Shown here: one piece after another, positions 53,883-63,915 of the stretch
How the letters are laid out: every line of letters starts with the position of its first letter
Position numbering within the stretch: position 1 is the first letter of the stretch
Origin: Armigeres subalbatus
Lineage: Eukaryota; Arthropoda; Insecta; Diptera; Culicidae
DNA length: 64,000 nt
Reading direction: 5' to 3'
NCBI RefSeq assembly: GCF_024139115.2
Contig: NC_085141.1
Location: 41,222,565 to 41,286,564, forward strand
Notes under the pieces: generated by a model
What the model was told of the DNA's origin: nothing
Databases searched by the model: none
The model's input: only the letters and a program-made list of their open reading frames with translations
Program-made: the position numbers and the translations under genes

Positions 53883-54447
53883 TGAATATACCAGTTTGAG
53901 CTATCTTATTGAACGTTCGAATGTAATTTGGATTTTTTTGTTATTCGATGTGAAACAGAAACTGGTTTAAATAAATAATTCTTGAATTTTTCTAGAAGAA
54001 GTTATATTTTTGTCTCTTAATAAACTCTTAGAGAAATCGAAACAAATCCGAGCAGCACAAATCAAGCAGATTGGTTTCACCAGCTCACATGTAAATTGGG
54101 TTACACATAAGTCACAGAAACCCCTATGTGGCAAGGGTGTTGCTTGGAAGTGTCGTATTTAGAACAAAACGGCTTGCGATGCGTGAAACGGAGCGGCAAT
54201 TTCTCATAAACTTTCAAATCTAATAATTGCGTTGCAACACAAAGCGTCGCATGCACCGTATTATGTAATCGCGCCCAGTATGAGTGGGTGCATTGCCGTT
54301 AATAATCAGAAACGAATTTCTTGCCGTTTCATGTAAGCAAAGTATGGAACTTGACTAAAATATCCAAAATACTGTCGAACAATTGGGAATATGATAGCTC
54401 TTGGTATAAGCAAATGAAATGCGTTTGTAACACTGTATAAATTCTAG
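53883..54447 (+). other. Non-coding gap between gag and pol, possible second intron
   Basis: 565 bp with stops in all frames between Gag and protease, unusual for a gypsy element, where gag and pol normally overlap. A donor AAG|GTACAT at 53859 and acceptor AAATTCTAG at 54447 would join gag to pol in phase 0 (a 589-nt intron). Alternatively a MITE inserted here; I found no clear inverted termini. Confidence 0.45.
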
Positions 54448-55074
54448 GAGCTCGTGAAATCGATAGATAACCCAAAACCTGAAGATAAACCTGATAGGAA
54501 AATATGCTCATTGCCAGCATATGATATCCCTGCAGAAGAAGACGCCTATGTAGTCGGGCGTGTGGCTAAAACACGTGTGATATTTTTCGTGGACTCTGGT
54601 GCACAAGTTAACACAATCACCAAGAAAACACTGGATAAAATACTTCGCGATCAATCTAAAGCCAAAGAAATCTATGATCTGTGTTACAAATCGGACAAAA
54701 CACTTCGTGCTTACGCTTCGCACGGAGAAATCAATGTAATCGCAACGTTCTCTGCAAAACTATACGTTTCCAATGATAGACCAGTTTACTTGGAAAAGTT
54801 CTATGTTATTGAAGAAATGAGATCATTACTGAGTTTCAGCACGGCAGCTCGATATAGCTTGTTGGACATTGGATTAAGAGTGCCTGTTGGAACTTACGAT
54901 AATCATTGGAAGAGCGAATTAGTTACGGTAAACAACGTTTCCAAAAAGGTGCAGAATTCCCAAAATTCAACGTTCCTCCGGTATTGTTACACTATAACAA
55001 AGACATGCCCCAGCGCGGAATGTGTATACGCATATACCACCAGGATTCAAAAGACTTGTACAACTCAAACTTGA
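54448..55074 (+). pseudogene. Gypsy pol: protease and start of RT
   Basis: The frame begins at the putative acceptor. A retroviral-type aspartic protease is evident in VIFFVDSGAQVNTITKK with the D-S-G active site near residue 46. A typical gypsy linker follows. The frame shifts near 54950 within the linker, before the first RT block. No ATG occurs at its start (GTG only), consistent with expression as a Gag-Pol product by splicing or recoding rather than independent initiation. Confidence 0.85.
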
Positions 55075-55273
55075 CGAACTGTTGACTTCCGGAATAATTG
55101 AGCCAGTGTCGGAAAAATGGATCGTTCATTCTGTTCCTCATTACTAGTTGTGCCAAAAGGTAAAGAGGACATTCGATTGGTTGTGGACTTGAGAGGCCCG
55201 AACAAATGTATATACCGAACACCATTCAAGATGCCTACGTTCGAATCAATATTATTGAACTTCATGGAGCCCG
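55075..55273 (+). pseudogene. Gypsy pol: RT N-terminus broken by frameshifts
   Basis: RT text such as RLVVDLRGPNKCI is visible in one frame (about 55175) and ARWFSTIDLKNAFF in another (around 55265-55305). At least two indels and one stop interrupt this stretch. Confidence 0.75.
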
Positions 55274-56330
55274 GTGGTTTTCAACCATCGACCTAAAGAA
55301 TGCATTTTTCATATTGAACTGGACGAACGCTGCCGACACTTGACGAATTTCTTTACCGGTGATGCTCTATATAGATGTCGACGTCTTCCGTTTGGACTCT
55401 GTAATGCGCCAGACATTTTCCAAGAAGTAATGCAGGCAGTTATTCTATCAGGTTGTAATGGTACGGTCAACTATTTGGACGATGTGCTTGTTTTCGGATC
55501 AACTAAAGAAGAGCATGATGCAAATCTCAAAGAAGTCATGAAACGCTTCGAAGATCATAACGTCCAGATCAATGAGAGTAAATGTTTGCTCAACCAGCAA
55601 GAGGTCCCCTTTCTGGGATTTGAACTGTCTGCTAATGGATGGAGCGTAGAAGAAGAAAAAATCCGAGCAATTAGAAATTTTCGCAAGCCTAAGAATCAGG
55701 ATGAAGTAAAAAGTTTCCTTGGGTTGATAAATTACATTGATCGGTTCATTCCACATAGAGCAGATCGAACATGGCGTTTAAGGGAGCTAGCACGAGCAGA
55801 TAATTTTTATTGGTCTGAGGATTTAGATAAAGAATTCGAATATCTCACCTGTGTTGCTTGGACTAAAATAAAGACTTTGGGTTATTACAGCCAGACGCAC
55901 AGAACAGAACTCTACGTGGATGCCTCTCCACACGGTCTAGGGGCTGTACTGGTCCAATTCAACGAGGATTCCGATCCGAGAGTCATAGCATGTGCTTCCA
56001 AGGCTTTGTCTGTTGCGGAACAGAAATATCCGCACACCCAAAAAGAGGCATTGGCCATGGTTTGGGGAGTCGAAAAGTTTTCGAACTATCTTTTGTGCAC
56101 AACATTCACAATCCGGACCGATGCAAAATCAAATGAATTTATCTTTGGAGGCATGCACCGAATAGGAAAAAGGGCCATAAGTCGCGCAGAGGCATGGGCC
56201 CTCAGATTGCAGCCATACAATTTTACCGTTGAGAGTATCCCCGGAGAGACGAATATCGCAGATGCGCTTTCGAGACTGGTCATCGAGACACGACCTCCCA
56301 ATCCTTTGATGATTCATCGGAAGGACACCT
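55274..56330 (+). pseudogene. Gypsy pol: reverse transcriptase and RNase H
   Basis: Continuous frame of about 350 codons. RT blocks: RCRRLPFGLCNAPDIFQEVM, then VNYLDDVLVFGSTKEEH with the Y-L-D-D active site, and FLGFELSANGWSVEEEK; the connection is KSFLGLINYIDRFIP. RNase H: ELYVDASPHGLGAVLVQ (Asp), KYPHTQKEALAMVWGVEKF (Glu), FTIRTDAKSNEFIF (Asp; gypsy consensus is TDHK) and ETNIADALSRL (Asp). The frame leaves the pol reading near 56315 by a one-base shift, after which its last ~34 codons are out of frame. Confidence 0.9.
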
Positions 56331-56337
56331 GCTGTTC

Positions 56338-57717
56338 GTGTTGGATACAGGAAATATGGAAATTAATTGGAATCAAATTGAAACAGAAGCAGAATCAGAC
56401 AGAGAGCAAATTAATATTCGTGAATCTTTGATATCTAAAGAATGGACTGGAGAGTTGCGAGCATATGAATGTCAAGCCAAGCATTTGCGGACTCTAGGCG
56501 CTTTGATCTTCAAAGAAGATCGCGTAATTCTTCCATCCAATTTAAGATCAAAAGCGATTGAATTGGCACATCAAGGCCATATGGGAGCAGCTTCGATGAA
56601 ACGTATTCTACGAAACCATTTCTGGTGGCCCGGAATGAGCAAAGACGTGCAGAAGCATATAGAGGCATGTGAAACCTGCCTTAGATTATCAAAGAAAAAC
56701 GCACCACTTCCACTCACTAGTAGGGAACTGCCACAAGGACCGTGGGAAATCTTGCAAATTGATTTTTTCACTGATAAAGATTTCGGATTCGGAGAATTTC
56801 TGGTAGTAGTTGATACCTATTCAAGATTTATCCACGTAATCGAGATGAAACACATGGATGCAGACTCTACAAACGCTGCTTTAACAAAGATATTCGAAGT
56901 GTGGGGTTACCCTATGGCAATCCAGAGCGACAACGGTCCACCTTTCCAGAGCGAGAAATTCATTGCAACTTGAGAGAATCGAGGAGTAAAAATCCGTAAG
57001 TCGATTCCATTGAGTGCTCAATCTAATGGCTCGGTAGAGAGACAAAATACTGGTATTAAAAAGACCTTAGCAGCAGCCCGTTTGGACAATGTAAATTGGA
57101 GGAAAGCATTAGAACAATACGTTCACACACACAACAAAGTTAGGCCCTTATCTCGGTTAGGAGTAACTCCGTTTGAATTGTTAGTAGGCTGGAAATTCCG
57201 TGGAACTTTTCCATGTCTATGGGATACGCACTCCCCAGAAACATTAGATCGCGCCGACATTCAACAGAAAGATGCTGAGTCAAAGCTTCAGAGCAAGAAA
57301 TACGCTGACGAACGCAGGGGAGCTAAGTTCTCCGATATTCAGGTAGGCGACACTGTATTAATAGCGCACCAGAAGAAACAGAAATCGGATCCAACATTCT
57401 CGTCTGAACGATTCACCATTATTGCAAGAGATGGGGCAAAGGTCGTACTTCGTAGCGCGCGGGGTGTCCAATACTCGCGCAATGCTCAAGATGTAAAGAA
57501 AGTACCTAATTGTATTGAAAGTTCTGAAGAAAGTTCATTCGCGGATCAAGAGATTGAAAAGCTACATAACACAGACCCAAGTCAAGATGTACTTATTCCA
57601 ACGCCTGAATCTCATGAAAAGGAAAGCGCTGAAGAATATATTAACCTACGCCCAACTCGACAAACCAAATTGCCAAACAGATTCAAGGATATGGTGCTTT
57701 ATAACATATTTGAATAG
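56338..57717 (+). pseudogene. Gypsy pol: integrase with one in-frame TGA
   Basis: Zinc-binding N-terminus: H-x3-H in HQGHMGAASMKRILRNHF and C-x2-C in HIEACETC. Core: ILQIDFFTDKDFG (Asp), VVVDTYSRFIHVIEMK, IQSDNGPPFQSEKF (Asp) and AQSNGSVERQNTG (Glu), so the DDE triad is complete. A TGA at 56971-56973 interrupts just after the second Asp; the frame is otherwise the same on both sides (56338 and 57010 are in phase), suggesting a single substitution. A C-terminal region with FSDIQVGDTVLIAHQKK and a Glu/Ser-rich tail ends at TAG 57715-57717. No envelope ORF follows. Confidence 0.9.
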
Positions 57718-58130
57718 GTAAATAGATGTAAAGCATGCACTTACAGTTCGTTGGTTGGTAACAATAACATACATTTGAATCTCCTTAGATACAACCTTCT
57801 TGAGACGACGACGACATGACACTCGAACCAGTACGCACAATGAAGAAATCGAATTGAATAGTAAGAAACATGTAACGTGTTTAAGGTACACAAAAAAAAA
57901 AAAAGAATTATTTTTTATTGGTTTTCCCAGGCACAGTAACTTCAACTGGATTTGCTACACGAGACCGGAACAAAGCGCTCACAACGAGAACAAGAGAAAA
58001 AAAAAATATATATATATTTATAATATATGGTAGAAATAATCTTAATAAAATGGATAAACAAAATCTAATAACACAATAATAAATATACAATATACAGTAA
58101 CGTAATTAAGACATAATTTAAGAAGCAAGA
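57718..58130 (+). other. Gypsy 3' untranslated region
   Basis: AT-rich with an A12 run near 57892 and (TA)n near 58008. The 99-codon minus-strand frame across it is not supported. No envelope sequence. Confidence 0.6.
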
Positions 58131-58145
58131 GTAGAGGAGAAGAGT
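58131..58145 (+). promoter_or_regulatory. Polypurine tract
   Basis: GAGTAGAGGAGAAGAG, nearly all purine, immediately upstream of the 3' LTR start at 58148. It is in the position expected for plus-strand DNA priming. Confidence 0.7.
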
Positions 58146-58147
58146 AT

Positions 58148-59138
58148 TGTAGATAAAAAGACATAATAAAATAAATTTAAATTACAAATGAATGAAAGCT
58201 TTTGCAATTCAATGAAAATGAAAATCCAGATGAAAGCATCTCTATGTAATATTCCCTGATTGATTTAACGGTTGTCATGCTATTATTGGCATTCGCAGGA
58301 GTGCCACAACACAGCATTCTTTAAAAGAGGCGGAGCCTGTTGTGCTCGCTTTCCAATTATAAAACACGCGGTAGTACCGTACTGAGACTCATTCATTCAT
58401 CGGACGTCGTGACGAACGGGTCGAGCAACAGTGGGTCGAGGTTTCCCCACCCAGCAGCAACATCGTCGAGCCCTCCCCCGGCGAGCAAGGGTATATAACC
58501 AGGGGTGCTTCCGCACCACGGGTCATTCGCATACCAGACGTCGTGACGAACGGGTCGAGCAACAGTGGGTCGAGGTTTCCCCACCCAGCAGCAACATCGT
58601 CGAGCCCTCCCCTCCCCCGGCGAGCAAGGGTATATAACCAGTGGTGCTTCCGCACCACGGGTCATTCGCATACCAGACGTCGTGACGGGCGGGTCGAGCC
58701 ACAGCGCGTCGAGGTTTCCACCCAGCAGCAACATCGTCGAGCCCTCCCCTCCCCCGGCGAGCAAGGGTATATAACCAGTGGTGCTTCCGCACCACGGGTC
58801 ATTCGCATACCGGACGTGGTGACGGGCGGGTCGAGGCAAATCCCATTCGTCGTACGCCTAACTTAGGTAAGGCATAGTTCTACCCTGAACTATTACACAG
58901 GAAAAGAAAAGAGCACATGGAGTTAATCCGAATAATTTTCTTAAATAACATTAGGATCCATTTCCTTTTCCGAAATGGATTCTAATGTTAGCAACATCTT
59001 ATACTGTTTGGAAAAGTTTTCCAAATAGTACAAGAGTTAATTAAATAATTTTTCAAGCCATTATGGAGGATAAGCAGCAGCGGAGCACTTTACCGCCACG
59101 ACCACTGTTGGCTGCAGAGCCAACGGGAAATTTCGACA
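58148..59138 (+). repeat. Gypsy 3' LTR (991 bp)
   Basis: Same structure as the 5' LTR: TATAAAA at 58358, TATATAA at 58492, 58631 and 58768, hairpins from 58947, and gag ATG at 59063. Unit lengths of 134, 139 and 136 bp differ from the 5' LTR through small deletions in the C-rich part. Ends TTTCGACA followed by TACCA. Confidence 0.95.
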
Positions 59139-59266
59139 TACCACAAGCAAGAACCATCGTGCCAAAGACTATTCCCTTCAACCGTTTTGTGGACGGCATT
59201 CCGGAAGAAGCAGCGAATCATCCCGAATTACAGTCCAGCGTTCGAAGAGCAATGTATCCACCGTAG
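59063..59266 (+). other. 67-codon chimeric frame: LTR gag start reading into flanking DNA
   Basis: The gag ATG of the 3' LTR opens a frame that passes the LTR end at 59138 and continues for 42 further codons in flanking DNA (IPQARTIVPKTIPFNRF...). Because four promoters lie upstream in the same LTR, a short fusion transcript is possible. The flanking part is not in the frame used by the interrupted upstream ORF. No function is claimed. Confidence 0.45.
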
Positions 59267-59367
59267 ATCACCACATCATCCGTCAACGTAGAAACCATCA
59301 TAATCTATCGAAGAACAGCAGTCGGTTTTACTAACCAAACTCAGTGAAATTCCAAACTTATGTAGAA
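59139..59367 (+). other. Right flank of the gypsy insertion, continued open frame
   Basis: With one TACCA copy removed, the frame ending at 51471 (from MHEANESTAPPEEELPSFIS) continues here (HKQEPSCQRLFPSTVLWTAF...) to a TAG near 59290. This gives an open frame of about 100 codons split by the element. No domain recognised. Confidence 0.4.
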
Positions 59368-59629
59368 CTAGTCGACCCGGCAGACGTTGTCCTGCACAGT
59401 AGGCGAGAATGTGCGTTCCGAACTGCCCATGCAAAATTCGCATAGGCATCACAATTTTAGTTATTCACGATTTGAACAACTTCGCTAATGATTTTCGCAT
59501 GAGGAAATATCATATAAACCCGTCGGAAACGATAATGAACGTTTCCGCTGAAGGAATGAAGGTAATCCATCAAGCCGTTTTTGAGTTATGCGGATACGAA
59601 CACAGACCATTTCATTTTTATATATAAGA
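59368..59629 (-). mobile_element. Helitron-like element, complete short copy
   Basis: On the minus strand it starts TCTTATATATAAAAATGAAA and ends GGGTCGACTAG. Flanking bases are A before and T after, as Helitrons insert between A and T without target duplication. It is about 85-90 percent identical by eye to the split copy at 27005/31325-31553. Non-coding; the 72-codon frame on the plus strand is shared by both copies but has no domain. Confidence 0.75.
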
Positions 59630-60029
59630 TATATAGATTAGGTTCACTATCGAAATTAATTAGATTAACCGAACAGTAACATCCGTAGGTTTCAAGGCGG
59701 CTGGCTATTATTGTGCCAAATTTACACTAAATTATTTTTTGGAACTTTGTTACGAGAGCCACCCTAGCGTGGTTTAGTGGCAAGTCGGTCTATGTGCATG
59801 AACAACGTGTTAGAGCTCCATAATATTTGTATATGGCTACTCACAGGCAATGCATTTACGACTTATTGGACTACCAAATAACACAAAGTTTCCATTAATT
59901 GCGTTGAAAAGTAAAAAGTTATCATAAGTTTGCCTTACCGTCTTACCCTACCTGTGATTCGAACTGCGTCCTCGTTGTACTGTGTGGTTTAATTTAGTGA
60001 GCACAGAATCGCTTTTTGTGAACTATTCG
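59630..60029 (+). other. Possible BEL 5' LTR region
   Basis: Lies directly upstream of a BEL-type leader. No second LTR is in the window to compare, so the boundaries cannot be set. Stops occur in all frames. Confidence 0.35.
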
Positions 60030-60737
60030 AACATTGGTCCGTCGAACCGGATAACGGCCGTCGATACTCCGTCCGTTCCGGAATCGTGAAGTGCTCATAT
60101 CTGCCATCTCGTCGGCCATCGACGTTGAAGAAACGCGCCAGAACCGCCATCGTGAAGTCTTTGGATCACTGAAAAAGAGCGCGAGACTCCGCCATCGCTG
60201 ACCCTGATCTTATCTATGCAAGGCACAATTTTGCCTTTTAAAAGGTAATTAGCTTTCCTATATTCGTACAATATCTCGTGTGATCTTTCGCTTTGCAGAC
60301 CACTTGGAACTACTCTTCGCTGGAACCGCCATCATACCCTCGGAGTGTTAAGAAAAGCGTGAAACTCCGCCGTCGTTGATACTGTTTTAAAAAATTATAC
60401 AAGGCGCATTTTGCCTTTTGCAAGGTAATTAGCATTCCAATCATCGGTACGTTTTCTCTTGTGATCTGCGCGGTCTAACGGTTTGCAGATCTCTTCGGTC
60501 TCAGCATATAAACGGAACGTCACATCAAGTGGTTAAAAACAAGGATCAAAAGCCTTTTTGCATCGGTCAACATCATCAAAGCTTTCGTTAGCGACTACAA
60601 AGACGAAAGGGATACTCTGCAAGTTCCTGTCAGCTAGAGAACCTCAATAGGTTGTGGGCAGATAGCTGGAAAACTCAAGCCGAATTGAAAACCTTCGATG
60701 ACACCTCACCTCAAAGAACGACTTCACCTACTACCGG
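60030..60737 (+). repeat. BEL/Pao leader with ~180-bp tandem duplication
   Basis: The leader begins ATTGGTCCGTCGAACCGGAT, a phrase typical of BEL elements. Two copies of a unit with (A/G)AACTCCGCC(A/G)TCG, AAGGC(A/G)C...TTTTGCCTTT and AAGGTAATTAGC, then GTGATCT and TTTGCAGA, sit about 180 bp apart (near 60219 and 60400). Confidence 0.65.
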
Positions 60738-61112
60738 GTGAAGGGTGTTCTGCTTGCCGAGAATAAAACTCCTGTATCTCCGTTGTACCATGCGTCTTCT
60801 CCTTCAAGTTCGCAATTCCTTGTCCCTTCATCGCATGTACGCTTGCTTGACGTCAAACTTCCTGTGTTCAGTTGTAACATCGACACCTGGCTCAATTTCC
60901 ATGATCTTTTCGTCTCGCTGGTCCACACTTCTGTCGAGTTGTCAAGCATCCAGAAATTTTATTACCTTCGGGCTTCTCTAGCTGGTGATGCTCTGAAACT
61001 GGTCCAATCGATTACCATTAGTGCGAATAACTATCTCGTCCTAGACTTTGCTGGTGGAGCACAACCAAAACCCAGCACGCTTAAAACAGACTTATCTCGA
61101 TGCGCTTTTTGA
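60738..61112 (+). pseudogene. BEL/Pao gag N-terminal part
   Basis: Codes for the DUF1759-type Gag region: LLDVKLPVFSCNIDTWLNFH, FVSLVHTSVELSSIQKFYYL and RASLAGDALKLVQSI. The frame shifts near 61045 into the next ORF. There is no gag start that I can fix confidently; an upstream part of the frame (from 60670) reads TTSPTTG-like residues. Confidence 0.8.
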
Positions 61113-61872
61113 GTTCGACACTCTGAAACGTGAATCTGCCGCCGACCTTCATTCGCTGGTGGAGAACTTCGAGGCCAACGTCAAGGTGCTGAGACAACTC
61201 GGAGAGAAAACCGAGTATTGGGACATAATTCTCATTCGCATGCTAAGTGTCCGTCTAGATCCCACTACAAGAAGAGACTGGGAGGAATGGTCTTCTACTC
61301 AACAAGTCGTGACTTTCAATGATCTGACGTCATTCATCCATCGGAGAGTAACAGATCTGCAGACTATCCATGGAAATGTCGTCGATACTTCAACGTACAC
61401 TCAACAGCTAAAACGGTCGGTACAGCGTACAGTATCAAGCCATGGAGCGAGTCAAAGTCAATCTGGTCCAAAATGCGTCGTTTGTTCAGATCATCATCCA
61501 CTCTATATGTGCCAGCCATTTTCAAAACTCGATCTTGAAGCGAAGGAAAGGGAAGTCTGCCGTCATCAGCTCTGTCGCAACTGTTTGAGAAAGGGACATC
61601 AAGCTCGAGACTGTCCTTCGTCAAGCTCTTGTCGGAAATGTCGAAGTCGTCATCACACGCAGCTCTGCCCCTGGGAAAATTCTGTCGCTTCGAACTCAAG
61701 GACAACCGAATCTTCCAAAATGCCATCCCAAAATCAACCAGTTTTCCGTAATCCTCCGAAGACATCAGCTCCAGTCCAGCCACCGTCTACGAACCTTCGA
61801 GTCATTGAAGAGGGCTTGATGCTAGCCCTCTCAAAGAAGCGTTCTTTTAGCGACAGTGATCGTAAATCTTGA
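61048..61872 (+). pseudogene. BEL/Pao gag C-terminal part with zinc knuckles
   Basis: Continues the Gag: LFEFDTLKRESAADLHSLVE, NVKVLRQLGEKTEYWDIILI and LSVRLDPTTRRDWEEWSS, then a linker and a zinc-binding cluster: CVVCSDHHPLYMC, CRNCLRKGHQARDC and CRKCRSRHHTQLC. Its order matches DUF1759 then zinc knuckles in BEL/Pao. A Ser/Pro-rich linker follows. It ends at TGA 61870-61872; the next bases in another frame read ALLDSGSKCCFIT, an aspartic-protease active site. Confidence 0.85.
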
Positions 61873-62660
61873 GCTCTACTGGATTCCGGCAGTAAATGTT
61901 GCTTCATCACCGAGTTATTCTCCCAATCGAGCGATTTGGTGCGCAACGCACCAAAATCTCAGTTCCGGTCTCGGGGATTGGGCAAGCATCGACATACGCA
62001 CGGTACAAAATCAACGCTTCATTATACTCAAGGGTGTGCGAGTTTTCAACATCAGTGGAGTTCTTAGTCCTTCCAAAGGTTACAATTGATTTACCGTCAG
62101 CTTCTTTTGATGCTTCCTCGTGGAACATTCCTCCTGGTGTATAGTTAGCGGATCCGGGCTTCCTCAAAGCAAAAACAGTGGATATCATCGTTGGAGCGGA
62201 GGTTTTCTTTGAACTTTTCAATGTTGCTAGCCGCATTCAGCTTGGTGATTCTCTTCCAACCTTAATCAATTCCGTTCTCGGTTGGGTAGTATCTGGCAAG
62301 ACTCCACGTAGAACTTCATCATCTCCGATCATAGCCAATACAGCTGCTGTCTCTGACCTTGAGCAGTTAGTCGAGAATTTCTGGGCAATGGAAGAAGATA
62401 ATACGGCTCTAAACTACTCGGTTGAAGAAGCAGCCTGTGAAGAACATGAAGATATATTGTGCGCTTATCTGTCAAGGAAAATGTCATCAAACAGCTCGTC
62501 GACAACCGTCGCACTGCCGTTCATCGTTTTTGTTTTGGCCCGCCTTTATCGTCGTTTTGGCTTGCGTTTATCGTTCTCCGGATCTTGCCTCGCAATATTC
62601 CGCCTTTTTTTGATGAGTATCTTGCATTGGGTCACATGAAACAATTGTTGAGTCACGTTG
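61873..62660 (+). pseudogene. BEL/Pao protease and start of RT, decayed
   Basis: LLDSGSKCCFITELFSQ at about 61875-61925 is an A17-type protease active site with intact D-S-G, unlike the BEL copy at 45 kb. After frame changes, DIIVGAEVFFELF, LINSVLGWVVSGKTP and VEEAACEEHEDI lie at 62178-62460. DNRRTAVHRF (about 62505) and DEYLALGHMKQL (about 62610) are in yet other frames. The rest of pol is missing and unrelated sequence follows. Confidence 0.8.
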
Positions 62661-63030
62661 TTCTCCGGAGTTCAATCGCTGCAACCAGATAGGAAACCCA
62701 ACCTTAGCGCATAACATCAATCCATAAAACTGACCCAAGAAGGAAAACTTTTCAGAGCGAAGGACTTTTGCAAAAAAAAAAAAGCATTCGAAGCCGTGGA
62801 TTCCCGCAATACACTGATCAGAACGTCAGTTAAACGCTGACAAAATGCAGATCGCATTTAAAAATAAAACAAAAAAACTTCGGAGAAAGCGTGGCTCACT
62901 CTGAGAGTGACAGCTTTCGTATTCCTGCTAAACAGGACTAGGTCGGTTGGAATAAAGATGAGGATACGATGTCAGCGAAGTTGGGGAAGAAACACATTCA
63001 TGAGGGCTGGATCTAGATCGGGTGGTACAG
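62661..63030. other. Spacer between BEL remnant and LINE RNase H
   Basis: An A12 run near 62773 and a GTGGCTCACTCTGAGAGTGAC-like inverted patch near 62890. No gene; it may hold the LINE 3' UTR (minus strand). Confidence 0.4.
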
Positions 63031-63732
63031 TCATCCATCTTTGAGGAAGCATATGAGGACAGATAGGCTAGCGGTATGGTCAGCTAGGGCATCTCGTATG
63101 TTTGTCGGTATTCCGTAGCTGGAGCGAGGAATGTCAAACTTTGTACATCGGCAGATCACATGTTCCACTGAGTTTTGTATTCCGCAGATGTTACAAACGG
63201 TACGAAAGGGCCTTCCGCCAAAATTATGTGAGAAGCGGGTGTGGCCGGTGTGGAGGTGCGATATTACTTGCTGTTCCTTGAGACTGGGCATGTCGTTCCA
63301 GGATACCATGGATCCTTTGACCTTCCGCAATTGCGTGGTTCTGGAACCAGTCCATTGGTTTTCCCAATCCTTGTTGACGATCTTTTTGATCCAGGCTTCA
63401 ACGTCAGGTAAGGGGCTCGATGTTGTGAAACGCCGGCCTGAGTGGTCGGCTCCAGCCAGAATGTCCGCAGTGACGTTGCCTGGCACCCCGCAGTACCCGG
63501 GAATCCAGGGGAAGGTTTTCGTTTGTTGTTCACCAGCGAGGATGGCCTGGATCCATAGATGTTTCGGGTGGTCACTTTGTAGCACATCGATGGCACTAGC
63601 GCTAGCGGTCAGCACATTCAGAACTAGGACTGGTTTGTCGAAGGGGGTAGTTGCGACAATCAACAGAGCTGCGATTTCCGCCGAGAAGACGCTGCATTGT
63701 GCAGGTAGGCTGTTCGAGACCGTTATGTTTCT
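63031..63732 (-). pseudogene. LINE RNase H domain and C-terminal zinc motif (minus strand)
   Basis: Read from about 63732 down to 63031. The frame shows AQCSVFSAEIAALLIV (RNase H Glu region), TKTFPWIPGYCGVPGNVTA, where the usual His of GHCG is Tyr, then WENQWTGSRTTQLRKVKG and FRTVCNICGIQNSVEHVICRCTKF, a C-x2-C...H...C motif. The end is LLICF-type then LKDG followed by stop. RNase H after RT with this tail occurs in I-, LOA- and R1-related LINEs; the exact clade is uncertain. No RT precedes it, so it is 5' truncated. Confidence 0.8.
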
Positions 63733-63739
63733 CCCAGTT

Positions 63740-63915
63740 AAGCATATGCGGTTTTTCGAAAAATTTCGTTTCAGATGGTTCGGAACGAAATTCCGCGAAA
63801 TTTCGCGGAATCTAAGCACGGCGAAATCTGATTTCGTTTCGTTTCGTAAAATTATAAAAATTTCGCTAGAAAAACTAGCTTTTAACGAAATTTAACGGAA
63901 TTTCGAAACAAATTT
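63740..63915. repeat. CGAAATTTCG-type palindrome-rich element end
   Basis: Dense self-complementary text: TTCCGCGAAATTTCGCGGAA (63790-63809) is a perfect 20-bp palindrome, with more GAAATTTCG, TTTCGTTTCGTTTCG and AACGAAATTTAACGGAATTT around it. Probably the end of a non-autonomous DNA element; the rest lies beyond or is not delimited. Confidence 0.55.

Larger units (their letters stand above)
51472..59138 (+). mobile_element. Complete Ty3/gypsy LTR retrotransposon, 7667 bp
   Basis: Bounded by a perfect 5-bp duplication TACCA (51467-51471 and 59139-59143). LTRs start TGTAGATAAAAAG and end TTTCGACA. Order: LTR, candidate primer-binding site, gag, 0.6-kb non-coding gap, protease, reverse transcriptase, RNase H, integrase, polypurine tract, LTR; no envelope gene. 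This order (RT before integrase) defines Ty3/gypsy. The LTRs are nearly identical apart from a few indels and substitutions, mostly in the internal tandem repeat, so the insertion is recent, yet pol has a broken segment at 55075-55273, a frameshift near 56315 and a TGA at 56971. Clade not assigned. Confidence 0.95.

Noticed and set aside
57718..58130. An envelope gene making the gypsy element an errantivirus-like provirus
   Set aside because: Only about 410 bp of AT-rich, stop-filled DNA lies between pol and the polypurine tract.
63131..63895. A 254-codon plus-strand frame
   Set aside because: Antisense to the LINE RNase H domain, which has recognisable motifs; the plus frame has none.
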